NCBI RefSeq assembly: GCF_009882945.1 | Contig: NZ_WTUY01000002.1 | Span: forward strand, 761,320 to 825,319 | Reading direction: 5' to 3' | DNA from: Alcanivorax sp. DP30 | GTDB taxonomy: Bacteria; Pseudomonadota; Gammaproteobacteria; Pseudomonadales; Alcanivoracaceae | DNA: 64,000 nt | In this document: piece after piece, positions 9,873 through 18,378 of the stretch | Layout: the number at the start of each line of letters is the position of its first letter | Numbering within the stretch: the stretch's first letter is position 1 | The notes under the pieces: model-generated | Told to the model about the DNA's origin: nothing | Databases searched by the model: none | What the model saw: the letters and a program-made list of their open reading frames with translations, nothing else | Position numbers and translations under genes: made by a program

Positions 9873-11312
9873 TCAGTCCTTCGGATACTGCGGGTATTCC
9901 ACCCCGGAGATCTGCTGAAGGATACGCAAAACCTGACAGCTGTAGCCAAACTCATTGTCGTACCACACATACAGTACGCAATGGCGCCCGTTGACAATGG
10001 TAGCCTCGGCGTCGATGACGGACGCGTGACGGGAACCGACGAAATCGGTGGAAACGGCATCCGGGCTGCTGACAAAGTCCACCTGACGCTGCAGCGGAGA
10101 GTGCAGACTCACCCAGCGCAGGTACTCATTCAGCTCTTCCAGGGTGGTTTCCTTCTCCAGGGTCAGGTTCAGGATCGCCATGGACACGTTCGGAGTAGGA
10201 ACGCGGATGGAATTCCCGGTCAGCTTGCCGGCCAGAGAAGGCAACGCCTTGGCGGCGGCAGTAGCCGCACCGGTTTCGGTCAGCACCATGTTCAGCGGCG
10301 CAGCACGACCACGACGGGGGCCTTTGTGGAAGTTATCCAGCAGGTTCTGGTCATTGGTGTAGGAATGCACCGTCTCTACGTGACCAAACTCGATACCAAA
10401 CTTGTCTTCCAGCGCTTTCAGCGGCGGCACGATGGCATTGGTGGTGCAGCTGGCGGCGGAGATGATCTTGTCAGCATCTTCGATGGTGTTGTTGTTCACA
10501 CCATGAACAATGTTTTTCATATCACCTTTGCCCGGCGCCGTCAGCATCACGCGGGACACACCCGGACGATTCAGGTGCTGGGACAGGCCTTCCACATCAC
10601 GCCATTTACCGGTGTTGTCGATCACCACGGCATTGTTGATGCCGTACTGGGTGTAATCGATGGTGTTCGGGTCGCTGGAGTAAATCACCTTGATGAAGTT
10701 ACCGTTGGCGATGATGGCATTTTCTTCTTCATCAACGGCAATGGTGCCGGCAAACGGGCCGTGCACGGAGTCGCGACGCAGCAGGCTGGCTCGCTTCTGC
10801 AGGTCGCCCTTGCCGGATTCACGTACCACGATCGCTTTCAGGCGCAGACCATTGCCGGAACCCACTTTTTCAATCAGCAGGCGGGCCAGAATGCGGCCGA
10901 TACGACCAAAGCCATAGAGCACCACATCGGTGGGTTCAGCCAGGGAAACCTTGCTGCTCACGGCTTCTGCCAGCTCTTCACGGACATAATCTTCAATGGA
11001 CAGACCGCGGTTATCTTTCTTGTACTCCACCGCCAGCTTGCCCACATCAATACGGCAAGCACCCAGGTCCAGCTTGGCCACTTCCTGCAAAACCGGGAAG
11101 GTGTCCACGACAGACAGCTCGGAGTCCTCGATTTGCTTGACGAAACGGTGTGCTTTCAGGATCTGGATAACAGACTTGTTGACCAGGGCGCGGCTGTAAA
11201 CGGTAGTGGTCACGTTCTTTTCGCGCTGCAGGCGGCCGATCATCGGAATCATGCCTTCTGCAATTTCTTCGCGGTTCTTCCAGCGGCCGAAATGGTCTTC
11301 CAGTTTGCTCAC
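9873..11312 (-). CDS. gap: Glyceraldehyde-3-phosphate dehydrogenase, long N-extended type
   Basis: A 479-residue GAPDH, about 130 residues longer than the classical enzyme. Residues 1-125 form an extra helical N-terminal region. The Rossmann motif GFGRIGR is at residues 134-140 and the catalytic Cys in SCTTN at C289, followed by the conserved VHSYTNDQ with its His. Long GAPDHs of this kind occur beside nqr and mfd in Pseudomonas, so the locus is syntenic. A gluconeogenic or alternative-cofactor role is possible, but the sequence alone does not decide NAD against NADP use. It is monocistronic, with a strong terminator. Confidence 0.93.
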   Translation of the reverse strand: MSKLEDHFGRWKNREEIAEGMIPMIGRLQREKNVTTTVYSRALVNKSVIQILKAHRFVKQIEDSELSVVDTFPVLQEVAKLDLGACRIDVGKLAVEYKKDNRGLSIEDYVREELAEAVSSKVSLAEPTDVVLYGFGRIGRILARLLIEKVGSGNGLRLKAIVVRESGKGDLQKRASLLRRDSVHGPFAGTIAVDEEENAIIANGNFIKVIYSSDPNTIDYTQYGINNAVVIDNTGKWRDVEGLSQHLNRPGVSRVMLTAPGKGDMKNIVHGVNNNTIEDADKIISAASCTTNAIVPPLKALEDKFGIEFGHVETVHSYTNDQNLLDNFHKGPRRGRAAPLNMVLTETGAATAAAKALPSLAGKLTGNSIRVPTPNVSMAILNLTLEKETTLEELNEYLRWVSLHSPLQRQVDFVSSPDAVSTDFVGSRHASVIDAEATIVNGRHCVLYVWYDNEFGYSCQVLRILQQISGVEYPQYPKD

Positions 11313-11631
11313 GGAGATGCCCCTCTCAGTTTGGGTTCAGGCGACGGAAACCGTTTCATGGCTCTGGAGGGCCCGGCTTCACTGGTCACCAGCGGTGGAG
11401 TTTGGGGCGCGGATGATACCGCCAAACGGCGCGTTTATCCAGCCGGGGAGTACATCGCGATGGCATATTTTGCGGGAGCGACGGCTCGTTGGCCAAACGG
11501 CGGGGAGGCGAGTTACGAAGAACGAGTGTTGAAAGGCAAAAAGGCCTGAGGCCAGCACAGGCAGGAAGGAAGGGGGTCGCTGTTCGCGACTCGCATCTCG
11601 TCACGAGAAACTTCCCAGCCCTCAGAATAGG
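11313..11631. other. 319-nt intergenic region with heptad element M
   Basis: This gap lies between the gap start and the stop of the UDG-like gene. It holds the element at 11508-11612 and, nearer gap, sequence that must contain the gap promoter; I see no convincing -35/-10 pair. No coding signal is supported. Confidence 0.5.
11508..11612. repeat. Heptad element M (GAGTTAC-type arms)
   Basis: The left array 11508-11535 has units gagttac, gaagaac, gagtgtt. The right array 11582-11612 has units actcgca, tctcgtc, acgagaa. They enclose about 46 bp. Pairing between the arms is imperfect, but both keep a 7-nt period and the same word type in opposite orientation. Confidence 0.55.
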
Positions 11632-12210
11632 TTATAACACGGCCCCCACCCTCTCCCGCAGCACTGGTAGCACCTCCTCCTCGAACCAGGGGCGCTGGCG
11701 CAGCCACAGGCGGTTGCGGGGGCTGGGGTGTGGCAAAGGGAAAAAACCGTGCTCAAGGGCCTTGCGGTATTCCCGCACGTTATCGGTCAGCGTCTTGCTC
11801 GCCCCTGGCAGGTAATAGCGCTGGGCATACTGCCCCACCAGCAAGGTCAGACGCAGGTCGGGCAGTTCCGCCAGCAGCGGCCCGTGCCATTGGGGCGCGC
11901 ACTCCGGCCTGGGTGGCAGATCGCCCCCCTTGCCTCGGCCTGGATAGCAGAATCCCATGGGAATAATGGCAATGCGCTGCTCATCGTAAAACGCGTCCCG
12001 GTCCAGTTGCAGCCAGTCACGCAGGCGATCCCCGGAGGGGTCATTCCAGGGAATACCGGTTTCATGAACCCGGGTGCCCGGTGCCTGGCCTACGATCAGC
12101 AGGCGAGCACCCTCCCCCGCACGCACCACAGGCCTTGGCCCCAACGGCAGATGCGCTTCGCACAGCCGGCAAGCACTGACCTCTTCAAGCAGTGCCGGGA
12201 GACGTTTCAT
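11632..12210 (-). CDS. Uracil-DNA glycosylase family protein
   Basis: A 192-residue member of the UDG superfamily (family 4/5-like fold). The catalytic-site motif GQAPGTRVHETGIPWNDPSG spans about residues 40-59, and two N-terminal cysteines (ACRLCEAHLPLG) resemble part of an Fe-S site. The second half has LLVGQYAQRYYLPG, equivalent to the HPSP-type loop region, but the classical HPSPRN reads PHPSPRNRLW near residue 162. It probably acts in base excision repair of deaminated bases. The start overlaps the tesB stop (TGATG), so the two form an operon. Confidence 0.88.
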   Translation of the reverse strand: MKRLPALLEEVSACRLCEAHLPLGPRPVVRAGEGARLLIVGQAPGTRVHETGIPWNDPSGDRLRDWLQLDRDAFYDEQRIAIIPMGFCYPGRGKGGDLPPRPECAPQWHGPLLAELPDLRLTLLVGQYAQRYYLPGASKTLTDNVREYRKALEHGFFPLPHPSPRNRLWLRQRPWFEEEVLPVLRERVGAVL

Positions 12211-13085
12211 CAGGCCGGACTGTCGGACGGATGCTGACGAATCAGGCCTTCCTGTGCCACGGACGCCACCAGGGTGCCATCCTGACGGTAGATCGATCCG
12301 AAGTTCATGCCCCGGGAGCCCCCCGCGAAAGGACTGTCACTGCGGTAGAGCAACCATTCGTCAATTCGGAAGTCATTATGGAACCACATGGCATGGTCGA
12401 TGCTCGCGCACTGGGTATTGGCCTGCCAGAAATTCATGCCATGAGGCAGCATGGCCGTACCCATCAGTCCGAAGTCGGAACAGTAGGCCAGCAGCGCCCG
12501 TTGCAGCATGGGACTGGCTTCGACCTTGTCCACGACCCGGAACCATACTTCACGCACCGGCGCCTTGGGTTCAGACGAAATAGGGTCCAGCGGGGTCACC
12601 GGACGAAACTCAACCGGGCGCTCAAGGAGAAAATCCTTGCGATACTGTTCCGGCAGGCGCTCAACCAGCTGCAGCCGAATTGCCTGATCCGTATCCAGGG
12701 TTTCCGGATCCGGCACTGTTGGCATGTCCGCCTGATGCGTAGCACCCTGCTCCACTTCCTGATAAGACGCCGCCAGGGAGAAAATCGGCCGGCCATGCTG
12801 GATTGCGTTTACCCTTCGCGTGGTAAAGCTCTTGCCATCACGAATCCGGTCCACGTCATAGACGATGGGCACATTGAAATCACCAGGGCGCAGAAAATAG
12901 GCATGCAGAGAATGAACAGGCCGATCCTCCGGCACAGTGCGAGAGGCGGCCAGCAACGCCTGCCCGGCAACCAGCCCCCCAAAAACACTCCGCTGACCAT
13001 TGGCCTGGGTCTGGCCGCGAAACAGGTTGTTTTCCAGTTGTTCCAGGTCAAACAAATCCAGAAGCTCCCGAACTGGTGCTTTCAT
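12210..13085 (-). CDS. tesB: Acyl-CoA thioesterase II
   Basis: A cytosolic double hot-dog thioesterase of 291 residues that hydrolyses medium- and long-chain acyl-CoA. The first hot-dog carries VFGGLVAGQALLAA and SLHAYFLRPGD. The second has ASIDHAMWFH, whose Asp matches the catalytic Asp of TesB, followed by GSIYRQDGTLVASVAQEGL. Length equals that of E. coli TesB. It is first in a two-gene operon with the UDG-like gene and divergent from mfd. It would fit the lipid and PHA metabolism of an oil-degrading marine host (inference). Confidence 0.95.
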   Translation of the reverse strand: MKAPVRELLDLFDLEQLENNLFRGQTQANGQRSVFGGLVAGQALLAASRTVPEDRPVHSLHAYFLRPGDFNVPIVYDVDRIRDGKSFTTRRVNAIQHGRPIFSLAASYQEVEQGATHQADMPTVPDPETLDTDQAIRLQLVERLPEQYRKDFLLERPVEFRPVTPLDPISSEPKAPVREVWFRVVDKVEASPMLQRALLAYCSDFGLMGTAMLPHGMNFWQANTQCASIDHAMWFHNDFRIDEWLLYRSDSPFAGGSRGMNFGSIYRQDGTLVASVAQEGLIRQHPSDSPA

Positions 13086-13450
13086 CTTTCACCCTCAGCG
13101 CAAAGCAAAACCACATGGTAACGCCAAAGGCCGATCTTGTTCAGTCAGGCCGGGCCGAATGTCAGAACCGGCCAGCAACGAGTCGCAACTGACTGGTTTG
13201 GAGCGGCAAGCTACAAGCTGCAACACGAATCATGATCCGTAGCCACCCATCAAACGCCCGAGCCGCGCCGCAGCGCGGGCTATCGTTACCACAGCCCCAT
13301 CAGCGCGAAGCACCTCGCCTTTCAAGACACGACAAACCATCCCCGTGTTGCAGCTTGTAGCTTGAAGCTTGCTCCTCCATGGCCCCTTGACGCCGGCACG
13401 GCTACAATACGCTGCCTTAATCCCCAGCGAACAGCAGGAACCGGGACTGA
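13086..13450. other. 365-nt divergent intergenic region tesB/mfd
   Basis: It contains heptad element D (13206-13372). Between the element and mfd lie a TTGACG and a TACAAT (near 13387-13408), but their 10-nt spacing does not make a standard promoter. No gene is supported. Confidence 0.45.
13206..13372. repeat. Heptad element D (AGCTTGT-type inverted arms)
   Basis: The left arm 13206-13227 and right arm 13344-13372 pair exactly except that the right arm holds one extra heptad (cttgaag). They enclose 116 bp with an internal GC-rich hairpin CCGCGC-cgca-GCGCGG. The element sits in the divergent tesB/mfd gap. Confidence 0.78.
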
Positions 13451-16400
13451 ATGAAGTTACTCCCCGACAGCAACCTCTTCCCCAGTGGACGTGAACATTT
13501 CAAGGACTGGTCCGGCCTCGATGCAGGCAGCATGGCCGCGGTACTGGCCGAGCTGGCGCGCAGTCAGGATCATCTCTTTGTAGTACTGGCGCCCAACACC
13601 GGGCGCGCCCAGCAGATTGCGGACTCCCTGAGTTTCTATCTTGCCGGCAGCGGCACCACCGTCATGCTGTTCCCGGACTGGGAAACCCTGCCCTACGATC
13701 ACTTCAGCCCACACCAGGACATCATCAGCGACCGTATCCGCGTACTGCACCAGCTACCCACCACCCACAAGGGTATTCTGGTGGTGCCGGTGAACACCCT
13801 GATGCAACGTCTGGCGCCGCCACTGCATGTCACCGGCAACAGCTTCCTGCTCAAGGTCGGCGACCTGTTTGATATGGAAGCCACCCGCGGCAGGCTGGTG
13901 GCCTCCGGGTACCGGCAACGAGACAACGTTTACGAGCACGGCGAGTTCGCCGTGCGCGGTGCCATCATGGACATCTATCCCATGGGGGCCATCCAGCCGT
14001 TCCGCATCGAACTGTTCGATGATGAAATTGAATCCCTTCGCCTTTTTGAGGCAGAGAGCCAGCGCTCCACCGGCAAGGTTGACGACATCACCCTGCTGCC
14101 GGCGGCAGAGTTCCCGCTCAGCGCCGAAGGTATCGCCCGCTTCCGCAGCAACTTTCGCGACACCTTCGATGTGGACACCCGCCACGTGCCGCTCTACCAG
14201 GATGTCACCGACGGACTGGCCGCCCCCGGGCTGGAATACTATCTGCCCCTTTTCTTTGACCATATGGCCACGCTCTTTGATTACCTGCCAGACGATGTGC
14301 GACTGGTAGAGCTGGCGGATTGCCAGCCGGCCATCGAGCATTTCTTGGAGGATGTGGAGCAACGCTACGAATCCCGCCGCCATGACATCCACCGTCCCAT
14401 TCTGGCTCCCTGGCAGCTTTACCTGCGGCCGGAAGAACTGGGCGCCGCGCTGAAGCAACATCCCCGGGCACGACAAAATGAAAGCAGCACAAACAATGAA
14501 GAGCGGGCCATCCGGTTCGATGTGGCCCCGATGCCTCCTCTCACCGCCGATGTGCGTGCCAGCAATCCCCTGGCGTTGCTGCACACCTTTTCCGACGCCC
14601 ATCCGGATACCCGCATCCTGATCTGTGCAGAAACCGCAGGTCGCCGCGAAGCCCTGCTTGAGCTGATGCAGAAAATTCATATCCAGCCGGTGATGAAAGA
14701 CAACTGGCCGGACTTTATCGCCGAACCCGCTCGCTGGAGTCTCACCCGCGGTGAACTGGATGCGGGCTTTTATGCCCCCGAACACCAACTGCTGGTGGTC
14801 ACCGAAAACGACCTCTACGGTGAGCGGGTCTTGCAGCGCCGCCGCCGAAAATCCAGCAGTGACGACGGCGCCGCGGAGCAGGCCTTCCGTTCCCTTGGCG
14901 AGCTCACCGTGGGGTCTCCGGTGGTACATCTGGAACACGGGGTTGGCCGCTACCTGGGCCTGACCCACATGGAGGTGGACCGTCAGCAACACGAATTCCT
15001 GCTGCTGGAATACGCTGGAGGCGACAAGCTCTATGTGCCGGTCTCCTCACTCCATCTCATCAGCCGCTACGGCGGTGGAGACACCGCGCCACTCAACAAG
15101 CTCGGCACCGAACAGTGGAGCAAGGCGCGCCAGAAAGCAGCCGAAAAAATCCATGATGTGGCTGCCGAGTTACTCAACACCTATGCACGCCGTGAAGCTC
15201 GCCAGGGCCGCCAGTTCGATGTGGACATGAGCGACTACGAGCGTTTCAGCGCCGGGTTCCCGTTTGAAGAAACCCCGGACCAGCAGGCCGCCATCGCCGC
15301 TGTGGTGGCAGACATGCAGTCCAGCAATCCCATGGACCGACTGGTGTGCGGCGATGTGGGCTTCGGCAAGACCGAAGTGGCCATGCGCGCGGCTTTCGTG
15401 GCGGTAGAAAACCAGACTCAGGTGGCGGTGCTCGTGCCCACCACCCTGCTCGCCCAGCAGCATTATGAATCCTTCTCTGACCGCTTCGCCGACTGGCCGG
15501 TGAACATCGAAGTGCTGTCGCGCTTCCGCAGCGCCAAGGAAAAGACCCAGGTGCTGCAACGGCTCAAGGAAGGCAAGGTGGATATCCTTGTGGGCACCCA
15601 TCAATTGCTGCAGGAAACCGTGGCATTCGACAATCTTGGCTTGATCATCGTGGACGAGGAGCACCGCTTCGGGGTGCGTCACAAGGAACGCCTCAAGCAA
15701 ATGCGCGCCGAGTGCGACATTCTCACTCTTACCGCGACGCCAATCCCGCGGACGTTGAACATGGCCATGAGCGGCATGCGCGATATTTCCATCATCGCCA
15801 CCCCGCCACAGAAACGCCTGTCCGTTAAAACCTTTGTGCAGCAACATAACGACACCGCCATCAAGGAAGCCCTGCTGCGGGAACTGCTCCGTGGTGGCCA
15901 GGTCTATTACCTGCACAACGACATCGACACCATGGAAAAGACCGCGGAAGACATCCGCAGACTGGTTCCAGATGCCCGCGTAGGGATTGCCCACGGTCAG
16001 ATGCGCGAGCGGGAACTGGAAGCGGTGATGAGTGACTTCTATCACCGTCGCTTCAATGTGCTGGTCTGTACCACCATCGTGGAAACCGGTATTGATGTGC
16101 CGAGCGCCAACACCATTGTTATCGACCGGGCCGACAAGCTTGGCCTGGCCCAGCTGCACCAGCTCCGTGGCCGGGTGGGCCGCAGCCATCACCAGGCCTA
16201 CGCCTACCTGATAACGCCAAGCCCCAAGGTGATGACCAAGGATGCACTCAAACGCCTGGAAGCCATTGAGCAAGCCACCGATCTCGGTGCAGGTTTCATG
16301 CTCGCCAGCCAGGATCTGGAAATTCGTGGTGCCGGAGAACTGCTGGGCGAGGAACAGCACGGCAACATCGAAACCATCGGTTTCAGCCTCTACATGGAAA

Positions 16401-16921
16401 TGCTGGAGCAGGCCGTAGAAGCCCTGAAACGGGGTGAGCAACCGGACGTAGAGAAACCACTCAGCGGCGGACCGGAACTGAATTTGCGCATCCCGGCACT
16501 GATTCCCGAGGACTACCTGCCGGATGTCTTCAGTAGACTGACCCTGTACAAACGCATCGCCGGCTGCAAGACCCGCGACGGTCTCAGGGAGCTGCAGGTA
16601 GAAATGATCGACCGCTTCGGGCTGTTACCGGAACCGGTGAAAAACTTGTTTGCGGTCACCGAACTCCGGCAACAAGCCGACCGACTCGGCATCATTCGCC
16701 TGGACGCCCACGCCACTGGCGGCAAGGTGGAATTCGGCGAACGTACCCCGGTAGACCCGCTGACCATCGTCAAACTGGTTCAGTCCGGTCCCAACCGATT
16801 CAAGCTGGAAGGCGCCAACATGCTGCGATTCGTGGAAAGCAGTGAAACAGCTGAAGAGCGTATCGAAGCGGTGGAAGCCCTGCTGAAACGGCTGTCAGCG
16901 CAAAGCATTAAGAAGGACTAA
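13451..16921 (+). CDS. mfd: Transcription-repair coupling factor Mfd
   Basis: An ATP-dependent translocase of 1156 residues that removes stalled RNA polymerase and recruits UvrA. It has an N-terminal UvrB-like region (residues 1-340), the RNAP-interaction domain with VVHLEHGVGRYLGL near residue 490, Walker A GDVGFGKTE near residue 635, the DEEH box IIVDEEHRFG near residue 735, helicase motif VI QLRGRVGRS near residue 910, and the C-terminal TRCF domain. Length is normal. GGAACCGGGA precedes the ATG. The next gene is csiV, as in Pseudomonas, but heptad element E now separates them. Confidence 0.98.
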   Translation: MKLLPDSNLFPSGREHFKDWSGLDAGSMAAVLAELARSQDHLFVVLAPNTGRAQQIADSLSFYLAGSGTTVMLFPDWETLPYDHFSPHQDIISDRIRVLHQLPTTHKGILVVPVNTLMQRLAPPLHVTGNSFLLKVGDLFDMEATRGRLVASGYRQRDNVYEHGEFAVRGAIMDIYPMGAIQPFRIELFDDEIESLRLFEAESQRSTGKVDDITLLPAAEFPLSAEGIARFRSNFRDTFDVDTRHVPLYQDVTDGLAAPGLEYYLPLFFDHMATLFDYLPDDVRLVELADCQPAIEHFLEDVEQRYESRRHDIHRPILAPWQLYLRPEELGAALKQHPRARQNESSTNNEERAIRFDVAPMPPLTADVRASNPLALLHTFSDAHPDTRILICAETAGRREALLELMQKIHIQPVMKDNWPDFIAEPARWSLTRGELDAGFYAPEHQLLVVTENDLYGERVLQRRRRKSSSDDGAAEQAFRSLGELTVGSPVVHLEHGVGRYLGLTHMEVDRQQHEFLLLEYAGGDKLYVPVSSLHLISRYGGGDTAPLNKLGTEQWSKARQKAAEKIHDVAAELLNTYARREARQGRQFDVDMSDYERFSAGFPFEETPDQQAAIAAVVADMQSSNPMDRLVCGDVGFGKTEVAMRAAFVAVENQTQVAVLVPTTLLAQQHYESFSDRFADWPVNIEVLSRFRSAKEKTQVLQRLKEGKVDILVGTHQLLQETVAFDNLGLIIVDEEHRFGVRHKERLKQMRAECDILTLTATPIPRTLNMAMSGMRDISIIATPPQKRLSVKTFVQQHNDTAIKEALLRELLRGGQVYYLHNDIDTMEKTAEDIRRLVPDARVGIAHGQMRERELEAVMSDFYHRRFNVLVCTTIVETGIDVPSANTIVIDRADKLGLAQLHQLRGRVGRSHHQAYAYLITPSPKVMTKDALKRLEAIEQATDLGAGFMLASQDLEIRGAGELLGEEQHGNIETIGFSLYMEMLEQAVEALKRGEQPDVEKPLSGGPELNLRIPALIPEDYLPDVFSRLTLYKRIAGCKTRDGLRELQVEMIDRFGLLPEPVKNLFAVTELRQQADRLGIIRLDAHATGGKVEFGERTPVDPLTIVKLVQSGPNRFKLEGANMLRFVESSETAEERIEAVEALLKRLSAQSIKKD

Positions 16922-17077
16922 GAGCGAGCTGAAAGTTCTAAGTTGAAATGCGGCCTGGTGTGGAGACAATCCGAACCCCTGTCTCCGCGCGCCAGTAACC
17001 GCAGGCGCGGACACGGCATTTATAGAACAGCAAACCCGATCCGTGCTTTTGAACTTTCAACTTTCAACTTTGAACTG
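16922..17077. repeat. Heptad element E (GTTGAAA-type inverted arms)
   Basis: It begins at the first base after the mfd TAA. The left array 16922-16950 has units ctgaaag, ttctaag, ttgaaat. The right array 17046-17077 has four GTTGAAA/GTTCAAA-like units on the complementary strand. They enclose about 95 bp containing a GC-rich stem (gtctccgcgcg to ggcgcggac). Confidence 0.7.
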
Positions 17078-17200
17078 AACCCGCTCCCCTCGTCACAATT
17101 TTCCCTCGCCGGCGGTTTTGCCCGGTGAATTAGGCAGCCAGAGTGGTATAGTTTGCATCGGTGTCAACGCCTGAACCTCAGGCGGCAAAAGGAGTTTTCA

Positions 17201-17794
17201 ATGCGTCGAGCATTACTGTTGATGGTACTGGCCACAGCGGCCAATTCTGCCCTGGCAGCCGGCTGGTACAAGGTAGAGGTGCTGGTGTTTGCCCGTAACC
17301 ATCCAGTTTCAGAGGAAATCTGGAATACCGCGCTACAGCCCCGTTACGCTAGCCAGTCCGTTACTATTGGCGCGCCGGAGCAAAGCGATCATGCCAACCC
17401 CGGCGATGTGGCCCGGGGCGCCTGGCAACCGCTCTCCGAGGAAGAGACCTCTCTGCAGTACATGATGGAACGCATGGCCAGCACCGGTGACTACCGCGAG
17501 CTTTACCACGCGGGCTGGCGCCAGACCATTGGCAACAAGGCTGATACCACCCCAGTGTATATTCGTGGCGGACAGACCATCACCACCGACGATGGCGAAG
17601 TCCCTGAACTGGAAGGCACCTTGCAATTCAGCGAATCCCGCTTTGTGCATGTGTCTCCACGCTTGTGGCTGAACACCGAAAACAACGGCGAACGCTTCTA
17701 CGTAGACATCAGCGAAAGCCGCCGCCTCACCGGCAGCGACGTCTATTACTTCGACCATCCCATGTTCGGGATGCTGGTGCGCGTCACACGCTAG
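17201..17794 (+). CDS. csiV: CsiV-like periplasmic protein
   Basis: A 197-residue secreted protein with a signal peptide ending SALAA near residue 20. The mature protein begins GWYKVEVLVFARNHP and contains SRFVHVSPRLWLN and YFDHPMFGMLVRVTR near the C-terminus, features of CsiV, the peptidoglycan-binding partner of LpoA/PBP1A in Acinetobacter and Pseudomonas. The ATG at 17201 is supported by AAGGAG 6 nt upstream. The only promoter hint is a -10-like TATAGT at 17147-17152. The position after mfd matches the Pseudomonas gene order. Confidence 0.83.
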   Translation: MRRALLLMVLATAANSALAAGWYKVEVLVFARNHPVSEEIWNTALQPRYASQSVTIGAPEQSDHANPGDVARGAWQPLSEEETSLQYMMERMASTGDYRELYHAGWRQTIGNKADTTPVYIRGGQTITTDDGEVPELEGTLQFSESRFVHVSPRLWLNTENNGERFYVDISESRRLTGSDVYYFDHPMFGMLVRVTR

Positions 17795-17949
17795 CGGGCT
17801 GCTTGCCAGATGCGGCAAAGCCAAAACGTTCATCTCCAAGCAGAAAAGAGCAGCCATTGCCTGCTTGTTTGAATCTTCTCTGACGCAGACCAGGTGCTTT
17901 AGCGACACAGATGAGCACCCGATTTGTTCCCCGAAGCCTGCCTGTCGCT

Positions 17950-18228
17950 TCAGCCCGCTGGCGGCCGGCAGCTCTGATGATTGAGCACCTTCACCGTATA
18001 ACGCCCCTTGCGGTCGCACAGCATTACCACCTCTCCTTCTGACCTCATCGCCGCCGCACGTGCTTCTTCAAAATCCACATAGCGATGCGCCCAGGCCGGC
18101 GTTGCCACGTAGGCAGGAACCGCCAGTGGGGCAGGAACGGACCCGTGGCTGCGAAACTCACCGGTGCGGCTGTCACGTACCACATAGCCAAGAAAGTGGT
18201 CCTGATTGCGAGAAAGGTTCTGTTCCAT
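17950..18228 (-). CDS. Small hypothetical protein (92 aa)
   Basis: I do not recognise a family. The protein begins MEQNLSRNQDHFLGYVVRDS and has a central hydrophobic, proline-containing stretch (VPAPLAVPAYVATPAWAHRY), then a helical basic/acidic segment and an AAG-type end. There is no signal peptide and no transmembrane helix. GAGGA lies about 8 nt before the ATG, and composition looks coding, which supports a real gene. It is convergent with csiV and upstream of no obvious partner. Confidence 0.6.
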   Translation of the reverse strand: MEQNLSRNQDHFLGYVVRDSRTGEFRSHGSVPAPLAVPAYVATPAWAHRYVDFEEARAAAMRSEGEVVMLCDRKGRYTVKVLNHQSCRPPAG

Positions 18229-18378
18229 GGTGCGGTCCTCAGCGCAGCGAATGTGGAGGTATCTTCGCTCTGACTGAAACTGCCGGGCTTGACCTCCGTC
18301 AAGACAACCGCATGTGTCACAAAAAACGAGGTATCTCAGGCGTTCACGCTAAACCGCCTTGAAAACAAAGATTGACGG

